Notes under the pieces: generated by a model | Databases searched by the model: none | What the model was told of the DNA's origin: nothing | The model's input: the letters and a program-made list of their open reading frames with translations, nothing else | Origin: Paramagnetospirillum magneticum AMB-1 | GTDB lineage: Bacteria > Pseudomonadota > Alphaproteobacteria > Rhodospirillales > Magnetospirillaceae | DNA: 64,000 nucleotides | Assembly: GCF_000009985.1 (NCBI RefSeq) | Contig: NC_007626.1 | Span: 3,527,943 to 3,591,942, forward strand | Direction: 5' to 3' | Made by a program: the position numbers and the translations under genes | Shown: positions 51,701 through 60,666 of the stretch, piece after piece | Layout of the letters: every line of letters begins with the position of its first letter | How positions within the stretch are numbered: the first letter of the stretch is position 1

Positions 51701-52570
51701 AGGCGGTGGCGGCGGAGGAGGTGGAGGTGGAGGTGGCGGCGGCGGAGGAGGAGGAGGGGCCACGTCGACAACCGCGGCTTCCGCGCCACCACCTGCCCCG
51801 GCTCCCTGACCCGCTCCCTTGCTTCCTCCGGCACCGGTACCACCGGCGGGGGCTGGTGCAGGAGCTGCAGGCAGGGCGGGAGCCACGGCGGGCGGCGGAG
51901 CGGGTTGTGGCGCAAGGGCAGCCACGGCGGCGGCGGCATTGGCCGACACCGACCAAGATCCGGCGGATGTAGCGCCAACGATGCCTGAGCCGGCGGAATT
52001 CAGAGTGAAGCTCTGGCCGCCACCGCTCAGCGCGCTGACCGCCACCTCTCCCACGAAATTGGAGCCAGGATCGGGCAGCAGGGCCACGGTGGTAGCGCCC
52101 CCCTCCCCCACGGAACCGGCGACGGTGGTGCCGCGGATGCCCAGGCTCATCACCGGGGTAACGATGCGGGCCGAATCGGGCTGGGTTTTGGCGATATCTC
52201 CAGACACAAAGGAAAAGCCGCCCTGAGCCACAAGGAAGCTTTCCTTGCCGGTCTTGCTTGCGGGGTCATAGGTGAACTCATCCAGCCCGACCAGCCCCTT
52301 GTCCTTTAAGGTGAATGTTGTGCGGTCGGCAAACACCAGGGAAATCTGGGCGCCCTGGGCAGTCTCCACCGAATCGCCTTGGACGAGGGCTGCCCCAGTC
52401 TTGGCCGGAACCTTCTGGCCGTCATGGATGATCCAGGCGTCGCCGCTGAGTTTGTCGATCTTGCCGATGACCGCCTTCGCGGATGGCTTGTCCGTGCCAC
52501 TGGGCACTGAATCAGCCATCAGGCTGGTCAGGTTGGGGGCCGCCGGCAGGATTGACGGATCAAGGCGCAT
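48746..52570 (-). CDS. large secreted adhesin: FecR-like region, polyproline, RTX-like C-terminus
   Basis: 1274 residues. Residues 35-170 form a FecR-like region (GKIDKLSGDAWIIHDGQKVP, then MSLGIRGTTVAGSVG). A linker with a run of about 20 prolines (about 270-310) leads to a cadherin-like domain (DVLSIRLGSVSATHGTV). Other beta modules follow, and then RTX-like GG-x-G-x-D-type turns (TTGSGNDTITTGSGSDTIAG). The end is a type I secretion C-terminal domain (VELWHTTNMDAATSSNSHLV). It is probably exported by a type I system, but no transporter gene is adjacent. It is flanked by c-di-GMP enzymes. Confidence 0.85.
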   Translation of the reverse strand: MRLDPSILPAAPNLTSLMADSVPSGTDKPSAKAVIGKIDKLSGDAWIIHDGQKVPAKTGAALVQGDSVETAQGAQISLVFADRTTFTLKDKGLVGLDEFTYDPASKTGKESFLVAQGGFSFVSGDIAKTQPDSARIVTPVMSLGIRGTTVAGSVGEGGATTVALLPDPGSNFVGEVAVSALSGGGQSFTLNSAGSGIVGATSAGSWSVSANAAAAVAALAPQPAPPPAVAPALPAAPAPAPAGGTGAGGSKGAGQGAGAGGGAEAAVVDVAPPPPPPPPPPPPPPPPPPPPSPPAPAPPPPPPAPPPPPPAPPPPAPVNNDPTSSAVTLPGSTAGSATTILKSDLLANASDPNHDVLSIRLGSVSATHGTVTETATTVVFTPTTGYSGPATLSYTIVDGRGGLVTASATTTVSAPSHGLLAEVASNPIVNGDFETGTFTGWVASLSPTVANGGSPLTNWMVYPASSLNGSHVALNGFDGGVLDGNGAILYETPLYFHLQQPITLTGAPVHASLSFSFKVSGGPSFSVARDGQPTADRVFTVHVTDGSGDVMPTVYTYTVPGTTVDAGAVHNVNIDLSSQMAALSPGTYTLDLQELVPQYYTGPAEIQLDNIALKLSQGSATASEAVTADQGVSGWVLGLPATTASSDTVSFHIIDGSGNPQSSLATTHGTASIDAITGKWTFTPLATLAANLSVTDTFVVGVVDDQTSQVAQATIQVNISSPVTSSGAVAHITSASTVVDANFSGLSGISTLEINTGSAALNLTLGTVAEAAGTGVVDGSQATGSIVANASAYSTGLDITTGSGNDTITTGSGSDTIAGGLGSNIINAATGIDTVDYGAALSAITATIGSGSATVVHSGGTDTLSGVEIIQGSTFGDTFIVGVASTGSILGGGGSDVLDITALPTGNLALDGAGANESIHFDIAGRHMESLVRDLSLSGSNLVAVLDGGGTLSIASVTTDTIIDPAGDTHRIVGQGGATTAGTDYVVVGTASDSSLTGNTGDDLLVWHSGNTSLVGGGGHDLADFRHAAGAIVADMYGGTSAVIGGSTTVGLSGISEILGGNSADTLTAGTGEWMLAGGGGNNVMDGSHGTTTVSYQDQVTGVTIDLAGGTATHGAYTDTLTGMGGAVGSDFADTIIGGTGAEYLDGGFGANTVTGGSGVDTFVLHSSTSATATQSITDFAGDQFSLSDREFGLGSSGTLAAANYAEGTATVSGSAQDFGNVNAGIVAIQNGANVELWHTTNMDAATSSNSHLVGTLENINTSALDNTNFHLAI

Positions 52571-53160
52571 GGTTCTTACACCTGTGGCCGGTCATCACAG
52601 ACTCCCTTCCGTGGCGGAAAGGGGCGACCGAACTGGCTTGCCAATGAATCGGCATTTCCCAGATAGACCACCCATCCACCTCTGAATGGCGAAAGAATAA
52701 CCATGTTTTAGTCCACCTGGAAGGTTGAATGGCACAGTGACAGCCTCCAATGCGGAAAATTTGTCACTTCAACGACCATGTTCGACATCAGACGCGTAAT
52801 TTTTGTCCATTTTCCAACGGGACAGACGTGCTTCGCTTGGTGTTCGCCTCGAACTGTTGATCCAGGCTCTGCACAACGAGGACTTCTGTCGTCTCATACC
52901 CTGCCAAAGCACTCAGGGCTAGCGCCACGTTCGCGGCTGCCGGTTCAGCGTCACGGATCGCGCCGGAGCCCCGCAGCCCACTCGCGGCTGTCTCCGGGCA
53001 ATGACGGAGCAGGACGCCGTTGGGGGGCTGATTGTTTCTCCGCGCTCCACGTCATCGTCAGCGGGGCAGCGGCCAATATCCTACTAAACTTGTCAACATC
53101 TCTTGTGGGGGTTCCCAAGAATGACCATATGCTGAGGACATCGAGAAGGGGGCGTGGATT
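52571..53160. other. 590-base divergent intergenic region
   Basis: It lies between the adhesin and the EAL gene, divergently transcribed, and probably carries both promoters. I see no gene and no clear operator. Confidence 0.4.
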
Positions 53161-54246
53161 ATGGACAATCCCACGAGGCGGACGTTGACTAGGCTGGAAA
53201 AGGGCTTCCATGCGGTGGTGGCTGTCTGCATCACGACGGCCCTGTTCGTCTTGGAGCGGCTGACAGAGCCCATGACCAGCGGAGGCTCCGTGGAAGGCCA
53301 CTTCATCTTCCTGGCCGGAACCATGGGTCTAGTGTCGGCATCCTTGTGGATCTACTCTTTGTGGAGCCGCAGACGTCAGAAGGTGATTCGGGAAGCCTCA
53401 GCGGCCCTTATCCGCAAAGACATTGATCGTGGGCGGTTGGTCATGGCGTACCAGCCCATACTGGACATGGATTCGGGCGAGGTCGTATCGTGCGAGGCGT
53501 TGCTGCGCGTCCTGGATAACGAAAACAAGCCCATGGCCCCGGCCCGATTTCTGGTTGAGGTTGAGGAGCATGGGCTACAGGCCTATCTCAGTCGCGCCAT
53601 TGTCAGGATGGTGGAGGTCGATTATCGAGAGCATAGGCTCAGTCTTCCCGTGACGGTCAATCTGTCCTTGGCCGATATAGGCGACGACGACCTGATCACG
53701 CTGCTGTTGGTGCCTCGCTCCTTCGCATTGAACATAGAGGTGACGGAAACTGCCTTTCTGGGTGCGACGCCCCATGCCCTTCAAACTTTGGACCGCCTTC
53801 GCGGTCGAGGAGTTAAAATCTATCTGGACGATTTTGGGACGGGATATTCTTCCTTCACGCATCTGGCGGAGATGCCCATCGACGTGCTGAAGATAGACCG
53901 CGAGTTCATCCGCAAATCCCAGCTTTCTCCCAAGCATGCCGCCATCTGCAAGACCATCGTGGATTTGACGCGGACTATCGATGTGGCATCGGTCGCCGAA
54001 GGCGTTGAAACGGTAGAGGAACAGCGCTTCCTGCGTGGCATAGGCTGTGACCGAATTCAAGGCTATCTCTACCATCGCCCCATGACCGCATCCGCGCTGG
54101 CATCAGTCCTGTCGGATGCACCACGGATGCCCGTCCCACAAAGCAAGCCCTGGGCCGTTCACGCTCCAGGCCCGTCGCTGACGGCGCACGCTACCGCAAT
54201 CCATCCCATGCCCACCCGGACCCTCGCCGAGCACTTGGCCAATTGA
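53161..54246 (+). CDS. membrane-anchored EAL c-di-GMP phosphodiesterase
   Basis: 361 residues with two membrane helices (about 17-32 and 48-68) and an EAL domain (about 85-325). Catalytic motifs look intact: E112-A-L in VVSCEALLRV, VNLSLADI, NIEVTETAFL, LDDFGTGYSSF, LKIDREFI, AEGVET and IQGYLYHRP. It hydrolyses c-di-GMP to pGpG. There is no obvious sensory domain beyond the membrane segments. Position beside the adhesin and next to a cyclase suggests local control of attachment, which is inference. Confidence 0.92.
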   Translation: MDNPTRRTLTRLEKGFHAVVAVCITTALFVLERLTEPMTSGGSVEGHFIFLAGTMGLVSASLWIYSLWSRRRQKVIREASAALIRKDIDRGRLVMAYQPILDMDSGEVVSCEALLRVLDNENKPMAPARFLVEVEEHGLQAYLSRAIVRMVEVDYREHRLSLPVTVNLSLADIGDDDLITLLLVPRSFALNIEVTETAFLGATPHALQTLDRLRGRGVKIYLDDFGTGYSSFTHLAEMPIDVLKIDREFIRKSQLSPKHAAICKTIVDLTRTIDVASVAEGVETVEEQRFLRGIGCDRIQGYLYHRPMTASALASVLSDAPRMPVPQSKPWAVHAPGPSLTAHATAIHPMPTRTLAEHLAN

Positions 54247-54298
54247 CGGCGGCCTAACAGGGCTGGCGGCCGTGATTGCAAGGGATCACGGACCGGCC

Positions 54299-55699
54299 TC
54301 AGGTGTCTGTCAGGTCGGCTTCCGAGCAGACCCGGTCGCGACCGCTGCTCTTGCCTATGTAGAGGGCCTGATCCGCGCGGTTCAGCAATTGGTCGATATC
54401 GTCAGATGGTCCGAGGGTAGCGACACCTATGCTGACAGTCTGTCGCCGACCAGTGTCGAAGTCATGATCGCGCACCGCCTGGCGGATACGTTCAGCAAGG
54501 ATCAGGGCCTGATCCAGGTGGGAATCCGGGCACAGTACCACAAGTTCCTCGCCACCCCAGCGGGCAGGCAGGTCGATGGCACGCACCGAGCGGCGAACGA
54601 GATCCGCCATGGCGATCAGGACTTTGTCTCCGACCAGATGCCCGAATTCATCGTTGATCCGTTTGAAGTGATCGACGTCGATCATGATCAGCGACAGCCC
54701 CTGCCCTAGGCGGCGGGCCCGGGCCAATTCGATGGGAAACTGCAGGTTCAGTCGGGTCCGGTTGGGCAGGTTAGTCAGGTTGTCGGTCTGTGAAAGCCTG
54801 TCGAGTTCCCGGCTCAGCTTGCGCATCCGCCATCCCCAGTAGGCCACCACCGCCAGGACGGCGCTCAGGCCCAGTGCGATCTTGATGGTCAGGGCATAGT
54901 CAATGCCGGTCTGGACCTGAATTGCGACGTGCTGGTTGATGATCTGGCCCCGTTCGGTGGGGGTGATCGTGGCGATGGCCTTGTTCAGGATATCGCGCAG
55001 CCTCGGCTGGTCGCGGAGGACTCCGATTCGCAGATTGTTTGAGTAATTGGGCATCTGGCCGGCAATCTTCAGATTGAACAGCCCTTCCTTCCGGATGGTG
55101 TAGGCCGCGACAATCAGCGAGCGCAGAGTCATCGATGCCTGTCTCGTCGAGACCATATCGATGGCCGATTTTTCACTGTCAGTGATGATTACGCGCAGAT
55201 TTGGATAGTCCCGACGGATGCGTTCTTCCATCGAGGTACCGCTAGGCAGGGCGATACTTTCCCCGCTCAGGATCGCCGGATCAATGATGAAAGGATGTTC
55301 CTCGCGGGTGATGAAGACGTTGCTGTCGGTGAACAGGGGTTCGGTGAACAAGAGCCACTCGTCCCGCTTCGGAGTCTGGTTGAGAAAACTCAGCAAGGTG
55401 CACTGACCGGCTTTGGAGGTGGCGATGCTTTCATCCCAATCCGTGGTCGGCACCAACTCCAGGCTCAACCCCGCCCGGCCGGTCACCAGTCGAAGTAGGT
55501 CGGCAGCGATGCCTTGATGCTGCCCTGCCGGTGAAATAATCTCGAATGGCTCCCAGTCCGGATCAACGCAAAAACTCACCTTTCCCAGCGAAGCCGCATA
55601 GGCGCGGTCGCTATCGGTCAACTCGGCAGCCCCCGCCGACCACGCTGCCGTGCAAAGCAGCAAGACCACAAGCCAGGTGATGGTCGAGAGCGAGCGCAT
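54299..55699 (-). CDS. diguanylate cyclase with periplasmic solute-binding sensor domain
   Basis: 466 residues. Signal peptide (1-24), a bacterial SBP_3-type domain (about 38-260, starting VSFCVDPDWEPFEIISPAGQ), one membrane helix (about 270-292), then a GGDEF domain (about 310-455). The active site is R-W-GGEEL and the LTNLPNRTRL start is typical. It makes c-di-GMP, probably in response to a periplasmic amino-acid-like ligand or bound porin solute. It lies five bases after the porin gene, so they are likely cotranscribed. Confidence 0.92.
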   Translation of the reverse strand: MRSLSTITWLVVLLLCTAAWSAGAAELTDSDRAYAASLGKVSFCVDPDWEPFEIISPAGQHQGIAADLLRLVTGRAGLSLELVPTTDWDESIATSKAGQCTLLSFLNQTPKRDEWLLFTEPLFTDSNVFITREEHPFIIDPAILSGESIALPSGTSMEERIRRDYPNLRVIITDSEKSAIDMVSTRQASMTLRSLIVAAYTIRKEGLFNLKIAGQMPNYSNNLRIGVLRDQPRLRDILNKAIATITPTERGQIINQHVAIQVQTGIDYALTIKIALGLSAVLAVVAYWGWRMRKLSRELDRLSQTDNLTNLPNRTRLNLQFPIELARARRLGQGLSLIMIDVDHFKRINDEFGHLVGDKVLIAMADLVRRSVRAIDLPARWGGEELVVLCPDSHLDQALILAERIRQAVRDHDFDTGRRQTVSIGVATLGPSDDIDQLLNRADQALYIGKSSGRDRVCSEADLTDT

Positions 55700-55704
55700 G
55701 GGCG

Positions 55705-57066
55705 TCAGTATCCGTATTTCACCACGCCCAGCACCCGCGAGGCGGTTCCGGTTCCGGTTGGGCTGGCGGTGAATGCCTCGTAGCCATATTCGATGCCGAC
55801 ATCCAAGGGGGCGATTGGGCTGTAGACGATATTGCCATGGACCGAAGCCAGGCTGCGAATGCCCAAGCCATTGGTGCCGATATTCCGGCTGGCGTTGGCA
55901 AATTGGTCATAGCCGACCGCTAGGGTCGAGCGCAGCTTCGGATTCCAATAATGCTTGTAGGCCATGGAGCCACCGAAGGCGTCGAATGTCCGGAATGAGT
56001 TGTTGACCACGGCCGCGGAAAGGCCGGTCCCTTGGTTGAGGGCTCCTCCCACACCGGTTCCATTCACTGTCTGGAGGGTCAGGATGTCGTCACCGAAGGT
56101 CTTGATACTCACGCCGCCGAGAAAGCCCCAGACAATCTGGTCGGCCTTGTCGCCAGTCCCGGTGTCTGACCGCAGATAGCGGACCATGCCGCCTAGCGCA
56201 TAATGCCCCCAAGATTGCCCGGCCGTGTATTTGAGCACAAGATCCGGAGCGGTATTGATCGCCGAAGGGGCGGAATAGTCGGACGTCGGCACTTCGGCGG
56301 CCATGTCCAATTTGTCCCGATCGCCGGTCTGAATGGAATATCGAACCTGGGGACGGCGCAGCCAGCTGTAACCGACCGATCCCCCCGCCGATAGCAGGTC
56401 CGGCAGGCTGTCCATGTCCATGAAAGTTGACCAGGTCTGCCCGGCCAGCCAATCGGCATTGGCGATATACGCATGACGAAGCCTGAATGTGGGCGAGGCA
56501 TCTGTCCCCAGATCGAATTCAAGGAACGATTTCATGTCACCGATTTCGGTGTGGCTCAACGTCCCGAAATTAAACCGCGAACCCGAAATGGATCCGTTCA
56601 GAGCGCCATTGCGGTTTGCTTTCGCAGTGCCGCGGGCCGGGATGGCGGTGGCGTCGTCCGTTCGTCCTCCCTGGGTCGATTGAACGTCATCCCAAACCTC
56701 GGCACGGATAGCTCCTCCAAACTTGACGGCGGTGCTGGTCCCAGGGACCGGGATGTAGCCTTTCGGCCAGGCTGGCTGCTCCTGTGCTTCGGGGGACGCC
56801 GGAGCGGCGGTGTTTGTAGGATGGGTGGACTGGGTGGCTGACGAAGTCGCGGTGGAGACTGTTGTATTCGGGGAGCGAGGGGCAGGTTGGCCGCGTTCTG
56901 CCTGCAGCTGTACCTGGATGCGGGATAGGGATTCCTGCAACACCCGAACCTGATCTTCCAAATCAGAAATTCGGTCTGCCTTTACCGGTTCTGCATGAAT
57001 TCCAATTGCGGTTGCAAGCATCAGTACGGAGAGTTTCCGCACCTGCGCCAAAGACAGAAGCCGCAT
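55705..57066 (-). CDS. DcaP-like outer-membrane porin
   Basis: 453 residues. A signal peptide (about 1-30) is followed by an N-terminal coiled coil (ISDLEDQVRVLQESLSRIQV, about 33-58), a Ser/Thr/Pro linker, then a beta-barrel with strands ending in an aromatic residue (C-terminal RVLGVVKYGY). The pattern of coiled coil, PGTSTAVKFGGAIRAEVWDD and DLGTDASPTFRLRHAYI resembles the DcaP family, which forms trimers and imports small acids or dipeptides. It is first in a two-gene unit with the cyclase. The substrate is unknown. Confidence 0.85.
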   Translation of the reverse strand: MRLLSLAQVRKLSVLMLATAIGIHAEPVKADRISDLEDQVRVLQESLSRIQVQLQAERGQPAPRSPNTTVSTATSSATQSTHPTNTAAPASPEAQEQPAWPKGYIPVPGTSTAVKFGGAIRAEVWDDVQSTQGGRTDDATAIPARGTAKANRNGALNGSISGSRFNFGTLSHTEIGDMKSFLEFDLGTDASPTFRLRHAYIANADWLAGQTWSTFMDMDSLPDLLSAGGSVGYSWLRRPQVRYSIQTGDRDKLDMAAEVPTSDYSAPSAINTAPDLVLKYTAGQSWGHYALGGMVRYLRSDTGTGDKADQIVWGFLGGVSIKTFGDDILTLQTVNGTGVGGALNQGTGLSAAVVNNSFRTFDAFGGSMAYKHYWNPKLRSTLAVGYDQFANASRNIGTNGLGIRSLASVHGNIVYSPIAPLDVGIEYGYEAFTASPTGTGTASRVLGVVKYGY

Positions 57067-57259
57067 TTTTTCACCCCATGTCCGCTACCGCCCATAGCTC
57101 AGGCAGCACTTGCGCTTGAGGAGGTGCCATACTTTGGTGTGGAGGCATATAAACAAAATGTAACAATCCTTTCGGTTGCCCTCGTTGCTATACCTCTACA
57201 GGGCAAGAGTCATCTTGTCGGTGACGTCTCTTGTACCGCACAGCTCAGGAGAACTAAGC

Positions 57260-57688
57260 ATGGTGACGAAGTTGGAAAAGATTCTCTATACCGCGAAGGC
57301 CCACACAACCGGCGGCCGCGATGGCCGGTCGGTCAGCGATGACGGTCTGCTCAACGTCAAGCTGAGCCCCCCCAAGGCGATGGGCGGCGCCGGTGACGCC
57401 ACCAATCCCGAGCAACTATTCGCCGCCGGATATTCTGCCTGCTTCATGGGAGCGCTCAAGTTTGTCGCAGGGGTTAAGAAGATCACCGTGCCCGCCGACG
57501 CTGCCATCGACGCCAGCGTGTCCATCGGCCCCATTCCACAAGGGTTCGGCATCTCCGCGCAGTTGGTGATCAGCCTGCCGGGCATGGACCGCCAAGTCGC
57601 CCAGGAACTGTTGGAGGCGGCTCACCAAGTCTGCCCCTATTCCAACGCCACTCGCGGTAACATCGACGTCGTACTTATCCTCGCCTAA
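57260..57688 (+). CDS. Ohr-type organic hydroperoxide reductase (OsmC family)
   Basis: 142 residues from the ATG at 57260 (AGGAGA eight bases upstream). The two reactive cysteines are in place: C61 in AAGYSACFMGALKFVA and C125 in HQVCPYSNATRGNIDV. The Ohr-specific opening TAKAHTTGGRDGRS supports Ohr over OsmC. It reduces organic peroxides with dihydrolipoyl electrons. No OhrR gene is adjacent. A hairpin follows the stop. Confidence 0.92.
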   Translation: MVTKLEKILYTAKAHTTGGRDGRSVSDDGLLNVKLSPPKAMGGAGDATNPEQLFAAGYSACFMGALKFVAGVKKITVPADAAIDASVSIGPIPQGFGISAQLVISLPGMDRQVAQELLEAAHQVCPYSNATRGNIDVVLILA

Positions 57689-57701
57689 TCCAGAGTTATG
57701 C

Positions 57702-57737
57702 GGGCGGTGGGGCCGTGTGCAACACAACTCACCGCCC
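57702..57737 (+). terminator. hairpin after the ohr-like gene
   Basis: GGGCGGTG (57702-57709) pairs with CACCGCCC (57730-57737), 14 bases after the stop. No T-run, so termination strength is uncertain. Confidence 0.45.
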
Positions 57738-57879
57738 TGCCACACGTTCACTGATCGGGGGAGCTGTTGGGCAAAAACCAAATGTCTTATGTGGGTCGAT
57801 TCTGTTGAAAAACTCGGCCTTGCCCGTTAGGCGAGCCTATGATTCAATCGAGTAGAGTAAAACTACTTGATCATGCATT

Positions 57880-58782
57880 ATGATGGGCGAGCGAACGGTG
57901 ATGCAGGAGGCGCTGTTCTACAGCTTCAATCTGGAACAACATGTCCCTGCCGATCATATGCTGCGGTCGATTGACCGCTTCGTCGACCTTTCGGGTTTAC
58001 GGGCTCATCTCCAGCCGTTTTACAGTTCGATGGGACGGCCATCGATCGATCCAGAATTGATGGTACGGATGTTGATCGTCGGCTATTTCCAGGGCATTCG
58101 GTCAGAGCGGCGGCTGTGCGAGGAGGTCCATCTCAACCTGGCGTATCGTTGGTTCTGTCGGCTCGGCCTTGAAGGACAGGTGCCCGACCATTCGACCTTC
58201 TCGAAGAACCGGCACGGACGTTTCCGCGACAGCGATCTGTTGCGTCATCTCTTCGAGCAAAGCGTCCAGCGCTGCATGGAGGAGGGACTGGTCGGCGGCG
58301 AGGCTTTCGCGGTCGATGCCAGCTTGATCAAGGCCGACGCCAGCCGACAGAAGGGTGTCGAAGGCTCACGAGGGCTGCCGCCCGAAGCGACCAGCCGCGC
58401 CATTGATGAATATCTTTCTGTGCTCGACGATGCCGCTTTCGGTGCCGCCAGTGAGGTGACGCCGAAGTTTGTCTCACCGGCGGACCCGGCTGCGCGCTGG
58501 ACCGCCGCCCATGGAGGGCAAGCCTTCTTTGCCTACTCCACCAACTACCTGATTGTTCTCGACCATGCGGTCATCGTCGATGTCGAGGCCTCGACGGCGG
58601 TGCGGCAGGCCGAGGTGTCGGCGGCCAAGACCATGATCGAGCGGGCCGACGAACGGTTTGATCTCTACCCGGAACGCTTGGCCGCCGACACGGCCTACGG
58701 CTCGGCGGAAACGCTCCAATGGCTGGTGCATGACCGGGGACCCGCCACCACGCCCACCATATTGGATTCTCTGAACTCGTAG
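57880..58782 (+). pseudogene. truncated IS1182-family transposase
   Basis: The first 285 or so residues are an IS1182-type transposase: FYSFNLEQHVPADHMLRSID, a middle EAFAVDASLIKADAS with a catalytic Asp, and LAADTAYGSAETLQWLV. IS1182 transposases are usually 450-500 residues. At 58745 the frame runs into the 53-bp repeat and stops after TPTILDSLNS, which is not transposase sequence. The left IS end probably lies near 57799 (GATTCTGTTGAAAAACTCGG is seen there). The right end is missing. It cannot transpose by itself. Confidence 0.85.
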
Positions 58783-58797
58783 GGTGCGTGTGTCCGA
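58745..58797 (+). repeat. 53-bp direct repeat, copy 2, fused to the broken IS1182 gene
   Basis: Identical to 48366-48418. It replaces the 3' part of the transposase, so the junction at 58745 marks a recombination or deletion point. Confidence 0.9.
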
Positions 58798-58843
58798 AGG
58801 AGGCTGACACGGCGGCAACCAGAGCAATTGCCAAGACGAAACT

Positions 58844-58881
58844 CGGCCGGCCAGGGGGATGTCCTGGCCGGCCGCCTCTTT
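58844..58881. terminator. terminator hairpin downstream of the OYE gene
   Basis: CGGCCGGCCAGG (58844-58855) pairs with CCTGGCCGGCCG (58863-58874). CCTCTTTT follows on the plus strand. On the minus strand it lies 50 bases past the OYE-gene stop and could serve both directions. Confidence 0.75.
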
Positions 58882-58926
58882 TAGATATCCGCGCCACCGT
58901 CGCGGGCGATCTTCATCCCAACTCCG

Positions 58927-59985
58927 TCACACCGCCGGTGGGTAATCGATGTAGCCCTGCGGTCCCGGCGCGTAGAAAGTCGCCTTGTCGGGTTCGGCCA
59001 GGGGCAACCCCTCCGCCAGCCGCTTGGGCAGATCGGGGTTGGCGATGAAGGCGGCACCAAAGACGATGGCATCGGCGCGGCCCTGGGCCAGGGCGGCTTC
59101 GGCGGTGTCACCGGTAAAGCCGCCGCCGGCCAGATAGGCTCCCTTGAACAGGGGGCGCAGCAGGCCATGATAATCGGTCGGGGTGCCGAACAGCGCCACG
59201 TGCAGATAGGCGAGGTTCAGGGACGAGATGCGCTCGACCAGGTGGCGGTAGGTCTCCTGCGGGGTGTCGTCCGCCACGTCGTTGAAGTTCATCTCCGGCG
59301 AGATCTTGATGCCGACGCGGCCGGAACCCGCCACCGCCGCCATGGCCTCCAGCACCTCGACCACAAAGCGGACTCGGTTGGCGATGGACCCGCCATAGCC
59401 ATCGGTGCGGCGGTTGCTCTTGGACGACAGGAACTGCTCCGGCAGGTACCCCGATGCCGCATGCAGTTCAACGCCGTCGAAGCCGGCCTCCAGAGCGCGG
59501 CGGGTGGCGTCTCGGTATTCGGCGATCACACCGGCGATCTCTGTGGTCTCCAGGGCGCGCGGCGTGACCATCGGCACCATGCCCTGATCGGTGTAGGCCT
59601 GACCCTCGGCGCGGATAGCCGAGGGCGCCACCGGCAGCGCGCCACCGGGCAGGAAGGCGGGAACGGCGACCCGGCCGGTGTGCATCAGCTGGGCGAAGAT
59701 GCGCCCGCCCTTGTCGTGCACCGCCTTGGTGACCTTGCTCCAGGCGGCCACCTGGGCGTCGGTATGAAGGCCCGGGGTGCGGACATAGCCCTTGCCCATG
59801 GCCGAAGGGTAGATGCCCTCGGAGATGATCAGGCCAGCCCCGGCGCGCTGGCCGTAATAGGTGGCGGCGATCTCGGGCTGCACGCCGTCGTCATCGGCCC
59901 GTGAGCGGGTCATGGGGGCCATGGCGATGCGGCTCGGCAGGGTAAGTTCGCCCAAGCGCAGGGGCTGGAAGAGATCTTTGGTCAT
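58927..59985 (-). CDS. old yellow enzyme family alkene reductase (NemA-like)
   Basis: 352 residues, an FMN-binding TIM barrel. The opening LFQPLRLGELTLPSRIAMAP, MTRSRAD, the His/His-type active-site segment DGVELHAASGYLPEQFLS, and DAIVFGAAFIANPDLPKRL are all typical. It reduces activated alkenes, nitroesters or N-ethylmaleimide with NAD(P)H. It lies last in a pirin - isochorismatase-like - OYE operon, a common electrophile-response grouping under a divergent LysR regulator. Confidence 0.92.
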   Translation of the reverse strand: MTKDLFQPLRLGELTLPSRIAMAPMTRSRADDDGVQPEIAATYYGQRAGAGLIISEGIYPSAMGKGYVRTPGLHTDAQVAAWSKVTKAVHDKGGRIFAQLMHTGRVAVPAFLPGGALPVAPSAIRAEGQAYTDQGMVPMVTPRALETTEIAGVIAEYRDATRRALEAGFDGVELHAASGYLPEQFLSSKSNRRTDGYGGSIANRVRFVVEVLEAMAAVAGSGRVGIKISPEMNFNDVADDTPQETYRHLVERISSLNLAYLHVALFGTPTDYHGLLRPLFKGAYLAGGGFTGDTAEAALAQGRADAIVFGAAFIANPDLPKRLAEGLPLAEPDKATFYAPGPQGYIDYPPAV

Positions 59986-60026
59986 GATGGGGGCTCCGTA
60001 TTCGTGATCTGCGATTGATTTCTGAC

Positions 60027-60629
60027 CTAGACGATGCCGGCACCCAGGGCCGGGAAGACATCGGTGAACAACAGGGTGATCAACTGCTGCCCGGCGGGCG
60101 TGGACCAGTCCTGCGCGATTTCCGCCATAAGCGTATTGGTGGCGGTCAGGACGACCCCCGCATCACGCATCCGCTGGCGGGAAAACTCTTCCGAAAGATC
60201 GCTGGGCGAGCCCGAAGCATCCATCACGGCCTGCACGGCAAAACCTTCGAGCGCGGCATCAATAGCCGGGAAGATCAGGCAAACATCGGTGGTGACGCCC
60301 GCCATGATCAGGTTCTTGCGCCCGGTGGCCAGCACCGCATTGTGGAAGTCGGCATAGGCCCATGCGTTGACCACGCCGGGACGCTTGACCCGTGCCGCAT
60401 GCGCTTCCGGCAGGATTTCGGCGATTCCGGGGAGAATGGGGCCTTGGGCGTGATCTTCCTGGCTGGAGGTGATCACCACCGGCATGTTCAGGATTTTCGC
60501 CATCTTGGCCAGGGCGATCGACTGCTTGGCGGCAAGATCGCGGTCGATATTCTTGATCAGCTGCATGGTGCCGACCTGATGGTCGATCAGCAGAAGTGCG
60601 GCATTTTCAGCAGAAAAGCGTTTCGTCAT
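60027..60629 (-). CDS. isochorismatase-family hydrolase (YcaC-like)
   Basis: 200 residues from the ATG at 60629 (AAGGAAAC upstream). The catalytic triad is visible: Asp in ALLLIDHQVGT, Lys in RVKRPGVVNAW, and Cys in AGVTTDVCLIFPAI with the cis-peptide nearby. The closest known type is YcaC, whose substrate is unknown. The gene begins 38 bases after the pirin gene and leads the OYE gene by 42. The longer frame upstream to 60872 covers antisense sequence and was rejected. Confidence 0.88.
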   Translation of the reverse strand: MTKRFSAENAALLLIDHQVGTMQLIKNIDRDLAAKQSIALAKMAKILNMPVVITSSQEDHAQGPILPGIAEILPEAHAARVKRPGVVNAWAYADFHNAVLATGRKNLIMAGVTTDVCLIFPAIDAALEGFAVQAVMDASGSPSDLSEEFSRQRMRDAGVVLTATNTLMAEIAQDWSTPAGQQLITLLFTDVFPALGAGIV

Positions 60630-60666
60630 GATGTGTTTCCTTTGTGTGGATAACATGTGGCAGGGG

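Noticed and set aside
51528..51809. GGC/GGA-rich tract that could look like a tandem-repeat or CRISPR-like array
   Set aside because: It encodes the polyproline linker of the adhesin on the minus strand. There are no regular spacers.
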